Of a stretch of 64,000 nt of DNA, positions 31,942-45,000 are shown in pieces. The stretch lies in contig CM073324.1 in NCBI GenBank assembly GCA_037043015.1, forward strand, positions 14,343,013 to 14,407,012. The letters are read 5' to 3'. The position numbers were made by a program, and so were the translations under genes. This DNA is from Bryum argenteum (Eukaryota > Streptophyta > Bryopsida > Bryales > Bryaceae). Numbering within the stretch: position 1 is the stretch's first letter; every line of letters starts with the position of its first letter. The notes beneath the pieces were generated by a model, which saw nothing but the letters and a program-made list of their open reading frames with translations, ran no database searches and was not told the DNA's origin.

Positions 31942-34900
31942 ATGCGCAAGGGGTTTAGCAGTTTGAGTAGTTTTAGTAGGTTGAGCAATGAAAGGCAAAG
32001 GGCGAGGCAAAAGACGACCAAGTCCCAAGTATGGTACCTTCTGCTCGGGCTGATGACGATTGTGGCGATCTCCGGGGTGGCATTCGCGTTCACCTCGTCC
32101 ACGAGGATGCACTTGAGTCTTCGGAGGTCGGCACAGAGTTTGAACATGAATCCGTGTGACTTGTTCGGAGGCAAGGTTTGCCCCGACGCCTTATTCTCGC
32201 AGCCCCCGCCCACGAGACCCTTGACGGATGAGGAGATGGTGTCGAGAGTTATGGCGCAGGATATTCTCTCCAATCGACCCAGAAAGTATGCCAAACCGAA
32301 GATCGCTTTTCTGTTCTTGACTGCTGGGCCTCTCCCCTTTGAACAAGTCTGGGAAAAATTCTTCGAGGTAAGCACAAGAGCATCCAATCTTACGTGCTTT
32401 CATCGTGAGCAGAATTTGAATGCCATCATTCGAAGTAGGAATGTTGTACAACACTTTTGCAGTAGATAACATCTATGATCAGCTTCTGACAGGATGGTAT
32501 AGTGTCGATGAGAGTGAGAGCTGTCGATGAAATTGAAAGTTGGACAAGGATACCATTTGCTTCATCATAACGTATGAAGGAGCATGCCCTCATTGATAGA
32601 GCTGTAGAAAGATAGATCTCTCGCATACCTAAAATCTAAACGTGGATTGTTAGCACTCGTAAGTGAATAAATCAGCCAGTTAGGTCATCATAGTACACAA
32701 AATGGGGGCATTTCGTAGGGATTACTTGCGCCATGGGAGGTTGTAAAACCACAGCAGATCATTCAAAGTAATTAGTGACTTCGAAGTGATTCTTACACTA
32801 TTAGTCCATGGAAGTCCCTGTCGAGAGTGTCGGTGAATGAGGCAGGATCTAGTTACTGTGGTTCTCATTACCAATTTGTGTACTTTAGCAGGGACACGCA
32901 GGTTACTACTCCATCTACGTTCATGCTTCTAAACGGGCAGAGTTGCATAGCGTCTGGAACTCCTCCATTTTCATCGACCGAGAAATTCGCAGCAAGGAGG
33001 TACAATTCTCTTTCTCTCGCTCGGTAATCGAAGACTGTGGAATGGTCGAATTGAAAGTGGTTACTTAACCACTACTGAAAACAGTTCGATCGCTTCTTCG
33101 AGTAGCAGGTGGCAACTTCAGTAGAAAATATTGAGGATTTGACTAGAAGCATGCTGGAGCTCTGGGTTGAGGATCATGTGCAATCGAGAAGACAGTAGAC
33201 CAGCGCTTTGACAAACTCTTTTCTAAAAAGTTCAACCAAGTGTAAGAACAATGAGTTGATGACTATCGAAAACAGGGTCATTAGAACCCTCATCGTTGTA
33301 GTATCCGATCTTGTGCATGTTGGAAGACCTCCACTCGTGGACATGCTAATGCTTGACGACGTCTGTGATGCAGGTGTTCTGGGGAAGGATAGAAATGATC
33401 GATGCCGAGCGACGTCTTCTTAACAATGCGCTCATGGATGTGAACAACCACTACTTCACCTTAGTTTCTGAATCGTATGTCTTTCGACTCTAGACGCCAC
33501 AATTTTCTATGTTGCTCCGGTTAAATGGTCTACATGTAAGACTATTGATCAATCTACTCACTGTGGTGCAGATGTATACCACTATATAACTTCGATTACA
33601 CCTATGAATATTTGCTTGGTGCGCGCATGAGTTTTGTGGACAGGTATGCTCCCTTCATAGTCTTTCCCGTCTTCATATCATATCATATATTAGGTTACTC
33701 AGTCCTCTTTTCTCGTTGGGTAAAGAGTAAGTTGAGTATAGATCACAAGGCAGCTTTGAGCTTAGTTCGTTTCTTCCTATCTGAGTTATGTTACAGAATT
33801 TGGGATATGAAAAAAATGAATTTCGCAAGGAAAAGTCAATGTCTCTAGCTTATTAGAGCACACAATTTTCTCATGTCTCTTGGGGTGGTGACAACAGCTT
33901 TGACGATCGTGGCCCTCATGGGCAAGGTCGATACCACGATAACATGGCTCCTGAAGTAGATCGTGCTGTGTGGAGAAAGGGGGCTCAGGTATGACAATCA
34001 TCCTTTCCGGTCGATTCGCATGTAAAAAAGCTACAAGGCTGTCATCTTCCAGGTGTAGGGTATGTTGCAAACTATATCTACAGACCATCTTGAAAGATGA
34101 CAGAATGTAATGTTTAATTGGATTGATGCAGTTTTACTTATCAGCCACATTTTAATACTTTGATTTTTGGTGCATTGGCTGTTCGTTCAGTGGTTTGCTG
34201 TTCGCCGAAAACACGCACTATTGATTGCTTCAGATTATCTCTACTATAATAAGTTCAAAGATTACTGTAAGGTGAGTATCCCTGCTGTATCTACTGTCTA
34301 CTTGTTTTCTGTGCACTATGATTGTCGTCTACCTTTCTTTCGAAGTCCTCATCTAACCGAGTAGTCGGTGTTTTTTTCTTAAAACTGTTTGAGACACTCT
34401 GACATGCTTGGGTGCCTGAGGGTGGGTGCAGCCTGGACCAGAAAATAGGAATTGTTACCCTGACGAACACTATATTCAGACATTCATGCATGTACGTGGT
34501 CGAAAGCCACTTTAAACTTCTCTGAAAAACTAGATGCACGTCTTATTATGACTGGTATTTGAAGTATTTTGACAGCACTCGGTTTATGGACTTCAGATGA
34601 TGGACCCTGCCCATATCTCAAATTGGACAGTCACTCATGTGGACTGGTCCGAGGGCAAATGGCATCCCAAGTCATACGAAAAGGCGGATATCACAGAGGA
34701 GACTCTTCGATCCATTCAGGTGAACCCGAAAACTCCACCAATGTGTACAAAGTGATGCTCTTTCGCAGGGATTTGGATCGAACACCAATCAGTTTTCTAG
34801 CCTGAGGTCATGTTCATAGTAATCGTAGTAAGTGGATCATTGCTGTTAGATTCTCTCCTATCATCCTGATCTTTCATTCGGTTGCCAAACCATCATCACT

Positions 34901-35619
34901 ATCACTAAATGCGAACATGTAGTAAGAACCAACGATTAACTTCTAGAGTAGAGTGGACCAAAAAGCGACCTCCAAGTGTTCCTTTCTGAAATCAATATGC
35001 AATAAAAACCTGATATTGAGAACTTCAACCGTAGGATCTTGTTCGAAACTGTTATTAAGTTCACCTACCTAGTTTTATTCACTTGGACCGTACAGATCCT
35101 GTCGAAGTTCCATATCTGTAAGACAACAATTCTGTTTCGAGTCAAAAACGACCCGATATGGGCTCTTTTCTGCTGTAGGGGTTAGAATCGGCATTCATTT
35201 CAACAGTTAATTTTCGAACATTAAGGTTGTAAGCATCATTTGGGGTTAGTCTTGTTATTGACATTTGAATTCTGCTATGATGCAGGCCATTAAGAACCAC
35301 GAACACATCACGAGTGACGGCCATGTAAGTGCTCGTATCGTGTAAATGTCGATAATGTGCATTCTTATGTTAGGATAGTGTGATTTTCCTGCATGATATG
35401 ATCGCTTGGTGTATTGATTGTGCGAGCCGGATGATGCAGCCTGTGAGGACGGTGTTGCCATGCATGTGGAACGGTCGTCAACAACCATGCTTTCTATTCG
35501 CACGGAAGTTTCTACCAGAAACATCCGATCTTCTCCTCGAATTGTTGCCGAGCAAGATCTGGAATCGACCACTACCGAGCACAGTCGTTGAGCGCAGCAA
35601 TGATGGAGGAATTGCATGA
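31942..35619 (+). CDS. GT14/DUF266 (core-2/I-branching type) glycosyltransferase
   Basis: Ten exons, all with GT-AG junctions in phase: 31942-32367, 32892-32999, 33374-33474, 33572-33643, 33898-33988, 34191-34271, 34432-34491, 34597-34719, 35286-35324, 35440-35619, giving 426 aa. It is a type II membrane layout: basic cytosolic tail (1-28), one membrane segment (about 29-51), then the lumenal catalytic region. Family blocks in order: PKIAFLFLTAGPLPFEQVW, GYYSIYVHAS, WGRIEMIDAERRLLNNAL, YFTLVSESCIPLYNF, FVDSFDDRGPHGQGRY, YPDEHYIQTFMH, THVDWSEGKWHP, PCMWNGRQQPCFLFARKF. The DEHY block carries the probable catalytic acid. Length and order match plant DUF266 proteins. It is expected in the Golgi, adding a sugar to cell-wall or proteoglycan glycans; the acceptor is unknown. 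No break is seen. An upstream ORF precedes the start. Confidence 0.9.
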
Positions 35620-37682
35620 AACTTACAAGAAGAAGAGGTCAGAAATCCGCGAGAGAGCTTTAACTGCTCCATTCATGTGTTTGTCTTTTCTTTCTTGACA
35701 ATCGAGTGTCAGAGAAGCACTCTTGCGAACCCCCCCCCCCCTCCCCTTCCCTTCACCTCTTAATCTTGTCTCTTACTGCTGTGCATACGACCTCATCAAA
35801 GAATTAGTATTAGGCAGTTAGTGTAAATTTTTGATGTACACTTAGCAAGTGCGCAATCTTTGTAGAGAATGTGCTTATTACATCTACTGCCTGTCTTGTT
35901 GAACACCTTCAGTTCATTGAAACTATTCATTTTTAGCCATCTCTGAATCTCTTGTTTCGGTGTCAACAAATGCGTGGGGATAGATGTTGCCTTCCGAGTA
36001 ATTGGGTCAAATTGTTTGACACCGATTCACCACGAAGATGAGGATAGTTATATGAGCAATGAAACGTTGTTCATTGAGATGCTTTACGGAGTTCTGTCTC
36101 TCAGGCACGAATAGTGTGGGTTGTGTCTTGACATTTCAACGCAAATTTGGGACAAATTTGAAGCTGCAGGTTCGAAAAAGCAAGAATAGTATTTTACGTT
36201 TTGATTTTTCAATGGAAAAGATTGAGTGGAGAAGGAGCGTGAAGCTTGCGGCACTGCACATCAATCAATTTTACATCTTTTCTTTTTTTGGAAAGTGGAA
36301 TGTGTATTCAAAGAATGGGTGGAAAGACAGTGTGGCCGACATGGAATAGTACAAACATGGTTTTCATGATCATCTTCTGACTTGTATGATCATGGTTCTC
36401 ATGAGCATAGGAAAGATCATTTGTTATCAAGTCCTAAAGGAGAAGTTTTTTTGGATTCGATTTTGGAGAATCCATTCAAATCTATCCACCAATTTTTATC
36501 AATTTTTATCAAATTTTAGGGTATGGATCTTGAAATATATGTAAGTCAAAGTTTCAGTTTTTGCCAAAACAACATACCTTTTGTGGTCGATTGTACCTTT
36601 TGTGATTGATTGTACCTTGCGTGATCGATTGTGGTCAATTTCGACTTTGGGGGTTAAAGTCCAAGAAAATAGATGGTAAGACAATTGGGAGGCGACCGCA
36701 GGTGAGGATATTGTTTAAGAATTTCGAATATCTTCATCATGGAGAGTATCTATTTCAACTTTCTACAACTTGACACCTTCATACATGTTTGTTTCTGTGA
36801 AGATAGCAGTTAGGTATGTTTAGAATCATGGAACAATGACTTGTTTCATGATACTTGATCATTCTAACCTATTTCTTTGATTTAAAATTGGAAAGTATTC
36901 TTTTTATTGTGAGGTATTGAATTGCTTCTACATGTTTAACCCCAAAGGATCCTAAATGGAAAATTGTTCAAATCATCCTAAATGGAAAATTGTTCAAATC
37001 CTCAAAATTGACGACCAATTTCAGGCCTAGAAAAGCTCAATCTAAGCATCAATCATGTTGAAATCCAACCCGATAAACAAAGATGAAATCCAACCGTGGT
37101 TGTCATATGAGGATATAGAACCCTCTAGCTTTCTAGTGTAGAAACAACGTTCCACATTCGATACAAAAAGTATGTGAAAATCTATCCCACAAATAATTTA
37201 ATAAGGTTAGTTGCTTTTCATACAATAGTAACTGCGCCTATTGTGTACTTCACACTTGGATAAAATCTCAATTTTGAGTACTTTGGGCTATCTAGATTGA
37301 ACTTTGAACATGATGCAATATGGTGTCCGAAAGCACAATCTTATTTTACAAAAAGGCGTCCGTCTGTATATGTAGACATAGCACACTTATCTCTTTGCTC
37401 TACATAGCACACCTATCTCTTGCTCTCTTCAAAACTTAACACCACAGTCAAGAAGCACTCCATATCCGATTGTTGGTTCCTGTAAAATAACAAAACCTAA
37501 AACTCTTTTCACAAACATGTTGCTAGTGAGTGTGGGAAGTTGGTATTTGTTGGAATTTACTTCTCCAAATAGTAAGTTGAACAATAATTATCACGTACAC
37601 CAACTGCAACATGTGTTAATTTCACCATAGATAGGTATCTACAACAACAATAGAACTATCTTTAGTATCCTCAATATCATAT
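35620..37682. other. 3' flank and intergenic DNA
   Basis: Contains the probable GT14 3' UTR, a C tract at 35732-35744 and AT-rich DNA. A frame at 36059-36349 shows no recognisable motif. A 22-bp direct repeat (CCTAAATGGAAAATTGTTCAA) lies near 36951-36998. Confidence 0.45.
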
Positions 37683-38661
37683 TTAACCCTTAAACGTCCT
37701 TGGGTATTTTTAGCCAAAAACTCATTTTCTAAAAAAGTGATATAGATGAAAATAGAGATAAGCTATTCAAATCTCAACCGTACAAACTTGTAATAGACTT
37801 GTAGTAGATCATGTGGACCAAAACTTGACTCATGGGACCTCATAGATTGCGAGATCGTAACATATTAGTGCCCAAAACAGGCTACAAAATACCATCATTT
37901 CCACTTTGAAGTGAAAATACTATCAACATGAAATTTGCAATCAAAATATCAGCAACTAGAAAGTTGTTCATCTTCATCTCAAAGACACTCTTGTACCAAA
38001 AAAATTCATCAAAAAAAAATCTTGGCTCAAATAGTAGCCTTGTAGTCGTGAAAACTGCCAAAAATTTTACAAAGGAAAATTAGTCCAAAACTAGACCCCT
38101 CGCACTCAAATCCATGCCTTTTCTTCAATATATCCTCGATTGGGTCAAGGTTTCTACCACTAAAAATAGACTATAATTGGAATCCATCCCAAAAAATAAA
38201 GTCAAAATCTAACGGTGGATGAAGGAGATCTAGCTCTTGAAAAATCATCCATTTTTACACTTTTTTCATCGTAGAAACATCATTGCAAAGCCAATACCAA
38301 AGTTATCTAGATCAAAAAACTTCCAACTACAAAGTTGTTGGGATGCATCTAAATGTCACACCTATGAAAAAAAATTCATGAAAAACTATTTTAGATTTCA
38401 CATAATTGGCTTACAATGGTAAAACATGCCAAATGTTTGAAAACCCAAAAACAAAAGCTGCCTTCACTAAAATCCATGCCATTTATTCATACTTTATTTT
38501 ATGAGTTTGCAATTTTTACCACATAAACTAGACTTGATTTGTGACCTAACCCAAGTGATTTCGTCAAAATCGGAGTTTGGATGAAGAAATAATGGCTCTT
38601 CAAAGTTTCTGCCCTTCATCCAAAATGTCGTTTTTCGACACTAGGGACGTTTAGGGGTTAA
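37683..38661 (-). mobile_element. piggyBac-like element, family A (copy 3, inverted)
   Basis: 979 bp with TTAA at both ends (37683-37686 and 38658-38661) and ends TTAACCCTTAAACGTCC / GGGACGTTTAGGGGTTAA. On the minus strand it begins with the subterminal hairpin (TGTCG, A-rich loop, CGACA) and matches copy 4 (43692-44669) more closely than copies 1 and 2, which defines two subfamilies. Non-coding. Confidence 0.75.
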
Positions 38662-39668
38662 TGCCAATGTTGTAATTTGAGTACTAAAAATTCTCATAAA
38701 CAATTGTTGTAATTACAAGTTTTGACAGAAAAGCCCCAATTTGGTTTGTCCTTCTTACATCAAATCCTTCACAAAATTGTAGGAGAAATTCTCTATATTT
38801 AATACCTCACCTACAAATTAAATATATGAATAGTATGCTCATTTGAAAGCTAATATATGAGGTGGGAAGCTAGGGCTCGAACAAGAATGTACTTCTAGTA
38901 GTTGGAGTACCAATAGTGGCTAGTGGCTTGAGGATATATATTTTTTGGAAGAGGTTTTTTAGACTCTTTATATCACTGCACTTGCAGGAAAGATTTCCTT
39001 GAAGACTCTTAAATGTGATGGTTTTTTTTAGTGCTTTTTGACAAAGGTATTTGTGTGATAAGAAATGTCATAACGACTAGAATATTACAGGTTGATTTGA
39101 AGAGGGTCATAGCCTATTCAACTTGTAGCAATTTATTAACACTACACCATCAAATGGTTTTTTATATTATATATACTATGTAAGACAGTAAGTAGTAAGA
39201 TATAATAAGTCCTAATAGTATACCATCATCAATAGTCTTTAACAGGTTGGTACTCAGTGTATATCATGTAAGATGGTAGATAAGAATCAATAAGACATTG
39301 TAGTGACTAGATCCAAAAAAGATGGTAGATAAGAATTAATAAGACATTGTAGTGACTAGATCCAAAAGCAACATCGATAGCTCAAACTACCCAAAATAAC
39401 ATCATATTAACCCAGTAACTCTAATTATTAGTATGATACAAGTCATTTAAGTTTGATATATTTAATTTTGAGGATTTTACTAGGAGAATTTTATAATTTG
39501 TTGTTGGTCTTGAAAATGGAACATGCATGAAAATATCTAAAAAGTGGGATTTAGTTTTGCAAATTCTACCCCACACTAACTTGGAGAACAAAATACTCAA
39601 GTTTGACCTTTCACCTAAGTTGCCCAAAACACAAGAAAACCATTTTTGCATTCTTGGGCACTTTGAGG
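38662..39668. other. Intergenic with a tandem duplication
   Basis: AT-rich; no gene. A ~48-bp unit containing GATGGTAGATAAGAAT and AATAAGACATTGTAGTGACT is present twice in a row, at about 39271-39318 and 39319-39366, with one base difference seen. Confidence 0.5.
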
Positions 39669-40458
39669 TTAATCAATTTTAAATGTAATTCTCACTCTTT
39701 GCAAATCATAGAGTTGCCCTATGTTTCTGTGAAGGTAACATTCTTGCTTCAATTTTTCTAATATTTCAAATTCTAAAATTGCAATCACCGCATGCTAAAA
39801 TCTAGCCTCAACTACAATTTATTTTCATAAACTTTCAATGTCTACCTAAGAACATTTAGGTTGTAGAAACTTCAAGTATTCACCAAAAATTTGAGATTGT
39901 AATTTTTCCAAATTTCATAAATTATACATGCAAAAAAATGTACCAAGCAAGGTTTCATAGTTTGAATCTTAGTAACTATTCATATATTTTATTTTATTTC
40001 AGTGTCAAAAACCAACCTTTTCTATATAATTTCAACATACCTTCATGTGAATGATCATATATGCATTTCTTTATATATTATCTCTACTTTAAGAGAAGTA
40101 ATAATGTATACATATTCCTCACTCACCTAGGAACAAAGATCTAAAGAGCCTCAAAGTCACACCTACATCCAAATTGGTGTTCTTGGCCCACAAAACAATA
40201 CTTTCCCTTCTAATAAGGAAAACAATTATTTTAAACTTTATGATCTCACAATCCGTTCACAAAAAAACATTAATCTAAGATTTGGAGTTCATGGGCAAGA
40301 ACAAGTTACGCACCAAATCTTCCCATTACAATCCCCAATATGCGTAATAGATTATTATTTTTTCCTTTGCATTCAAAGAGAGTATTCGGTGAGTTAGGTT
40401 TAAACCCGTGAAGGCTCAGGAGGACCAAACTGGTCCAATTTTCGATATAATTTAACCC
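39669..40458. mobile_element. Diverged TTAA-bounded element, family B
   Basis: TTAA lies at 39669-39672 and 40452-40455. Inner blocks match 56129-56947: both contain CTCACCTAGGAACAA and, further right, a GATCTCACAAT segment. The outer ends are too worn to confirm, so the boundaries are tentative. Its right end abuts copy 2 of family A. Confidence 0.45.
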
Positions 40459-41439
40459 TTAACCCTTAAACGCCCACGATGTCAAAAAACGACATTTTGG
40501 ATGTACATCAGAAACTTTGAAGAGCCATATCTTCTTCATCCGAGGTCCGTTTTGGATGAAATCACTTGGATTAGGTTCCAAATCAAGTCTAGTTTGTGTT
40601 GTAAAATTTTCAAGCCCATACAATAAAGTATGAATTAATGGAATGCACTTTAGTGAAGACAGCTCTTGTTTTTGGGTTTCCAAGCATGGGGCATGTATTA
40701 CCATTGCAAGCCAATTATGTGAAATTAAAAATAGTTTTTCATGATTTTTTTTTTCATGGTCATGATCTTAAGGTGATTCTTAACAACTTTGTAGTGAGAA
40801 GTTTTTTGATCCAAATGATTTTGCTATTGGATTTGCAATGATGTTTTGTCAACAGAAAAAGTGAGAAAATGGATGATATTGGAGGAGATATATCTCCCTC
40901 ATCCACCGTTGGATTTCAACTCAATTTTTTGGGATGGCCTCCAAGTAGAGTCTAGTCTAAGTGGTAGAAACCTTAACAAGATCGAAGATGAATTGAAGAT
41001 AAGGCATGAAATTGAATGCAAAGGGTCTAGTTTTGGACTATCTTTCATTTGTAAAATGTTCGGTAGTTTTTACCATTGCATGGCTTTTATTTGAGCCAAG
41101 AAATTTTTTTGATGAATTTTTGTTGGGTAAAGGACTTATCAAGATGAAGGTGAACATCTTTCTAGTTGGTGATTTTTTCATTGCAATAGGTATATTGGTA
41201 GCATTTCCACCTCAAAGTGAAAATGATGAAATTTTGCAGTTTGTTTTTTATATTAACATATTATGATCTCCCAATCTATAAGGCCTCATGACTCAAATTT
41301 TGGTCCACATGATCTTCGATAAGTCTATTACAAGTTTGTACGGTTGAGATCTTAATAGCTTCTCTTGATTTTCATCTATGACGATTTATATGGAAATGTG
41401 CTTTTCTGCTAAAAATAGGCTCGGGCGTTTAGGGGTTAC
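40459..41439 (+). mobile_element. piggyBac-like element, family A (copy 2)
   Basis: About 981 bp. The left TTAA is at 40459-40462. The right end reads GGGCGTTTAGGGGTTAC, so the right TTAA carries one change (TTAC) where it joins the next element. It matches copy 1 (12826-13806) almost throughout. The hairpin arm is ATGTCA here rather than ATGTCG. Repeated short frames in copies 1 and 2 are shared by descent and do not mark a gene. Confidence 0.75.
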
Positions 41440-41794
41440 AGGCGCCTGTCAGCCCCTCGGGCTGTTTTCCAACAGAATCTTGCCTGTAGCTCTTTTGATT
41501 CTCAATTTTTCACTTTTTTTTTATATCATTCTGGTCACCATTTTGTGATGCATCTACAAGTGAAATCCTACAATTCAAATCGCAATTTGTATGAGTGATT
41601 TGTGCTTTGAAAGGATTGTGGTATGTAGGTTGGGATTGCACAAAACCTTGTAGGAGGTTGCAAACTTATCATTGATTGGTTCATTCATGTTGCCCAAGTT
41701 CAAAAAGTGCACTATTCATGTTGCCCAAGTCCAAAAGATGCTGAGATCCAATTTCGGGGTGCCCATTGAGGAGTGGAAGGACCTTAAGGGTTAA
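41436..41794 (-). mobile_element. TTAA-bounded element, family C (short copy)
   Basis: 359 bp, ending ...CCTTAAGGGTTAA (TTAA 41791-41794). On the minus strand it is homologous to 1108-2965 without the solo LTR, which gives the empty-site structure for that insertion. It directly abuts family A copy 2. A short leftover of another right end (CCTTTAGGGTTAA) follows at about 41805-41817. Confidence 0.65.
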
Positions 41795-42055
41795 CAACCT
41801 TGGGCCTTTAGGGTTAACCGTTAAATGCCGAAGGGGCATCTTTCCAATATAATCTGCTCTCACTGTACTCAACTCTTCACTTGAAATTTCATGTCAAATT
41901 GGTCACCTTTTTATGATGCATTCAAAAACTGAAATAAACAATTCAAATCACAATTTATATAACTGATTTTGTACTTAGAGGATTGTGGTAAGTAGGTTGA
42001 GATTCTACATAACCTTGTAGGGAGGTTGCAAGCTCATCATTGATTGGTTCATTCC

Positions 42056-45000
42056 CTCCCCCCCACCCAATTATTTGAAACAGAAATTATCTGGTTATAC
42101 AAAAGATACAACCACACATTTTCTCAAAAAAATCCTAAAACTACAACACATCACACGCTTCCCACCCCCATAATCGATGCACTTATATCATCTTTCCAAA
42201 TTACACACACCTATTTCTCCTCCCCCATAACATGCCCTCTTCAAATCACTCAATACTACTCCAAATTCCCCCGAGACAAAAATTTTGGCTCACAAGGACT
42301 TGCCTTTCAATATAAATGGCAGGGTATTGGTTACGCTTGCCGAAACTGTGATACAACCGCAAAACAAACCATACACTGGGCCAGACTCGCCGCACAACAA
42401 GACCACAATGCCACAACCACCGTTGTTATGCCCGACAAACAATGGTTCCATAACACAACACCTTACACAACCGAATTTCCAGACACCCACGTCTGAGCAC
42501 ATTTTGTTGCTGACACCATAACGTATGAAGAACCCACCATTCCCACCGATTACAAAAAACCACGAAGTGAACCACTCACCATACAAATTCTATGTATTCA
42601 CCACAAAAACCAAATCCTATCCACCCCATCTTTTGTACAAAACATAACCGCCACACTTAGAAACTTATCCATTTCACAATTTCATCTCCAGGAAATTCCC
42701 CCTACACCTGATAACACCCCACTCAACAAAAATGAAAACTGGACAACAACCATCTACCCCCCACTCTATGACTCTTATTTCCTTAACACCCCCCCTCCAA
42801 TACCAACATATGACACACAATTCCCTATCAAATACTCACCTCAACACAGTCATTACACAGATGGATCCTTCATACCACCACAACAAACCACTGCTGGCCA
42901 CTGGCTACCAGAAACCGCAGGATATGGTATTTAGAATCCCACCAAACAAGATGTTCAAATCTCCAAAAGACTTCCGGGACTCCAAACCATTTTCCGAGCA
43001 GAATTCATGGCCATACACAAAACATTCAAAATTCTTAGAACGAAATATACCAACGAACCCGCACATATCTTCACAGATTGTGTAAATTGCTTATATGTCC
43101 TACAAACACAACTCACCCACCCTACCCTACATAACAATCACCCTGACCTTAATACTATGATTGATATTACCAATATGTTAAAACTATGCACACAACCCAC
43201 CATATTCCATAAGGTTCGTGTTGACGTCAAAATCTCGGGGAATGAACAAGCCGATAAACTTGCTAAAGAAGGCAATAACAAGCACTACGAATCGCACATA
43301 AATGTTCATGAATTCGCACACACCACCCCCTTTTACTACCACAAAGATATATGGCCTGGACCGCACCACAGACCAGATAAGGGCCCAATTAGATGTCTAG
43401 CCACATATCTTACCAAATATGACCGAGAAAACAATCTTCTTATACTAGCACAAAATCACCCCAATATAAACAAATGGAATTCCAATCCAGATATTCATGC
43501 AGAATCTTCAAATGCCTTTCGGTACAACCCAACAATCGTAGACTCACAAATCACTAGTATCATAAAATTCCGAACTGGACAATACATGGGTCAAGCCCGC
43601 AAACAACTATTCTTTGGACACATTCGTTTCCCATCAAACACATGTCCTATTTGTAATTCCACTGATGCCGACACATGGCTATACGTTCTCCTTAACCCCT
43701 ATACGTCCCTAGTGTCGAAACACGACATTTTGGATGAAGGGCAGAAACTTTGAAGAGCTATAACTTTTTCATTTAAACTCCGTTTTTGACGAAATCACTT
43801 GGGTTAAGTCACAAATCAAGTCTAGTTTATGTGGTAAAAATTGCAAACTCATAAAATAAGATATGAATAAATGGCATGGATTTTAGTGAAGGCAGCTTTT
43901 GTTTTCGGGTTTTCAAACATTTGGCATGTTTTACCATTGCAAGCCAATTATGTGAAATCTAAAATAGTTTTTCATGAATTTTTTTCATAGGTTTGATATT
44001 TAGATGCATCCCAACAACTTTGTAGTTGGAAGTTTTTTGATCTAGATAACTTTGGTATTGGCTTTGCAATGATGTTTCTACGATGAAAAAAGTGTAAAAA
44101 TGGATGATTTTTGAAGAGCTAGATCTCCTTCATCCAGTGTTAGATTCTGACTTTATTTTTTGGGATGGATTCCAATTATAGTCTATTTTTAGTGGTAGAA
44201 ACCTTGACCCAATCGAGGATATACTGAAGAAAAGGCATGGATTTGAGTGCGAGGAGTCTAGTTTTGGACTAATTTTCCTTTGTAAAATTTTTGGCAGTTT
44301 TCACGACTACAAGGCTACTATTTGAGCCAAGATTTTCTTTTATGAATTTTTTTGGTACAATAGTGTCTTTGAGATGAAGATGAACAACTTTCTAGTTGTT
44401 GATTTTTTGATTGCAAATTTCATGTTGGTAGTATTTTCACTTCAAAGTGGAAATGATGGTATTTTGTAGCCTGTTTTGGGCACTAATATGTTACGATCTC
44501 GCAATCTATGAGGTCCCATGAGTCAAGTTTTGGTCCACATGACTTACTACAAGTCTAGTACAATTTTGTATGGTTGAGATTTGAATAGCTTATCTTTATT
44601 TTCATCTATATCACTTTTTTTAAAAATGCGTTTTTGGCTAAAAATACCCCAAGGACGTTTAGGGGTTAAGTGCCTTCAACAAAATATCCACGCACTCAGA
44701 GTTACCAGACACAACAAAGCAGTAAAAACCCTTAAACAACTCATCTTGTCCAATACAAAATCACAATGTTACACACTTATGAATGCGGGACACCACCTTA
44801 ACACACCCCCAGATAACATAGTCCCTAGCTGGCTCCTCCCATGCACTTGTGACACACAAAGATGCCAATGCAATGCGAGATTTCGGCCCGATTTATTATG
44901 TGTAATAGGTCTCCCCCATCAAAGTCCACCTCCAACACACCCCACTGACAACATTACGATTCAATACATAGAATTCACATATTGCAATGATAGATTCCCT

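Noticed and set aside
42290..42586. Minus-strand frame opposite the LINE
   Set aside because: Antisense of the C-rich LINE coding strand, giving a Gly/Cys/Val-rich chance frame.
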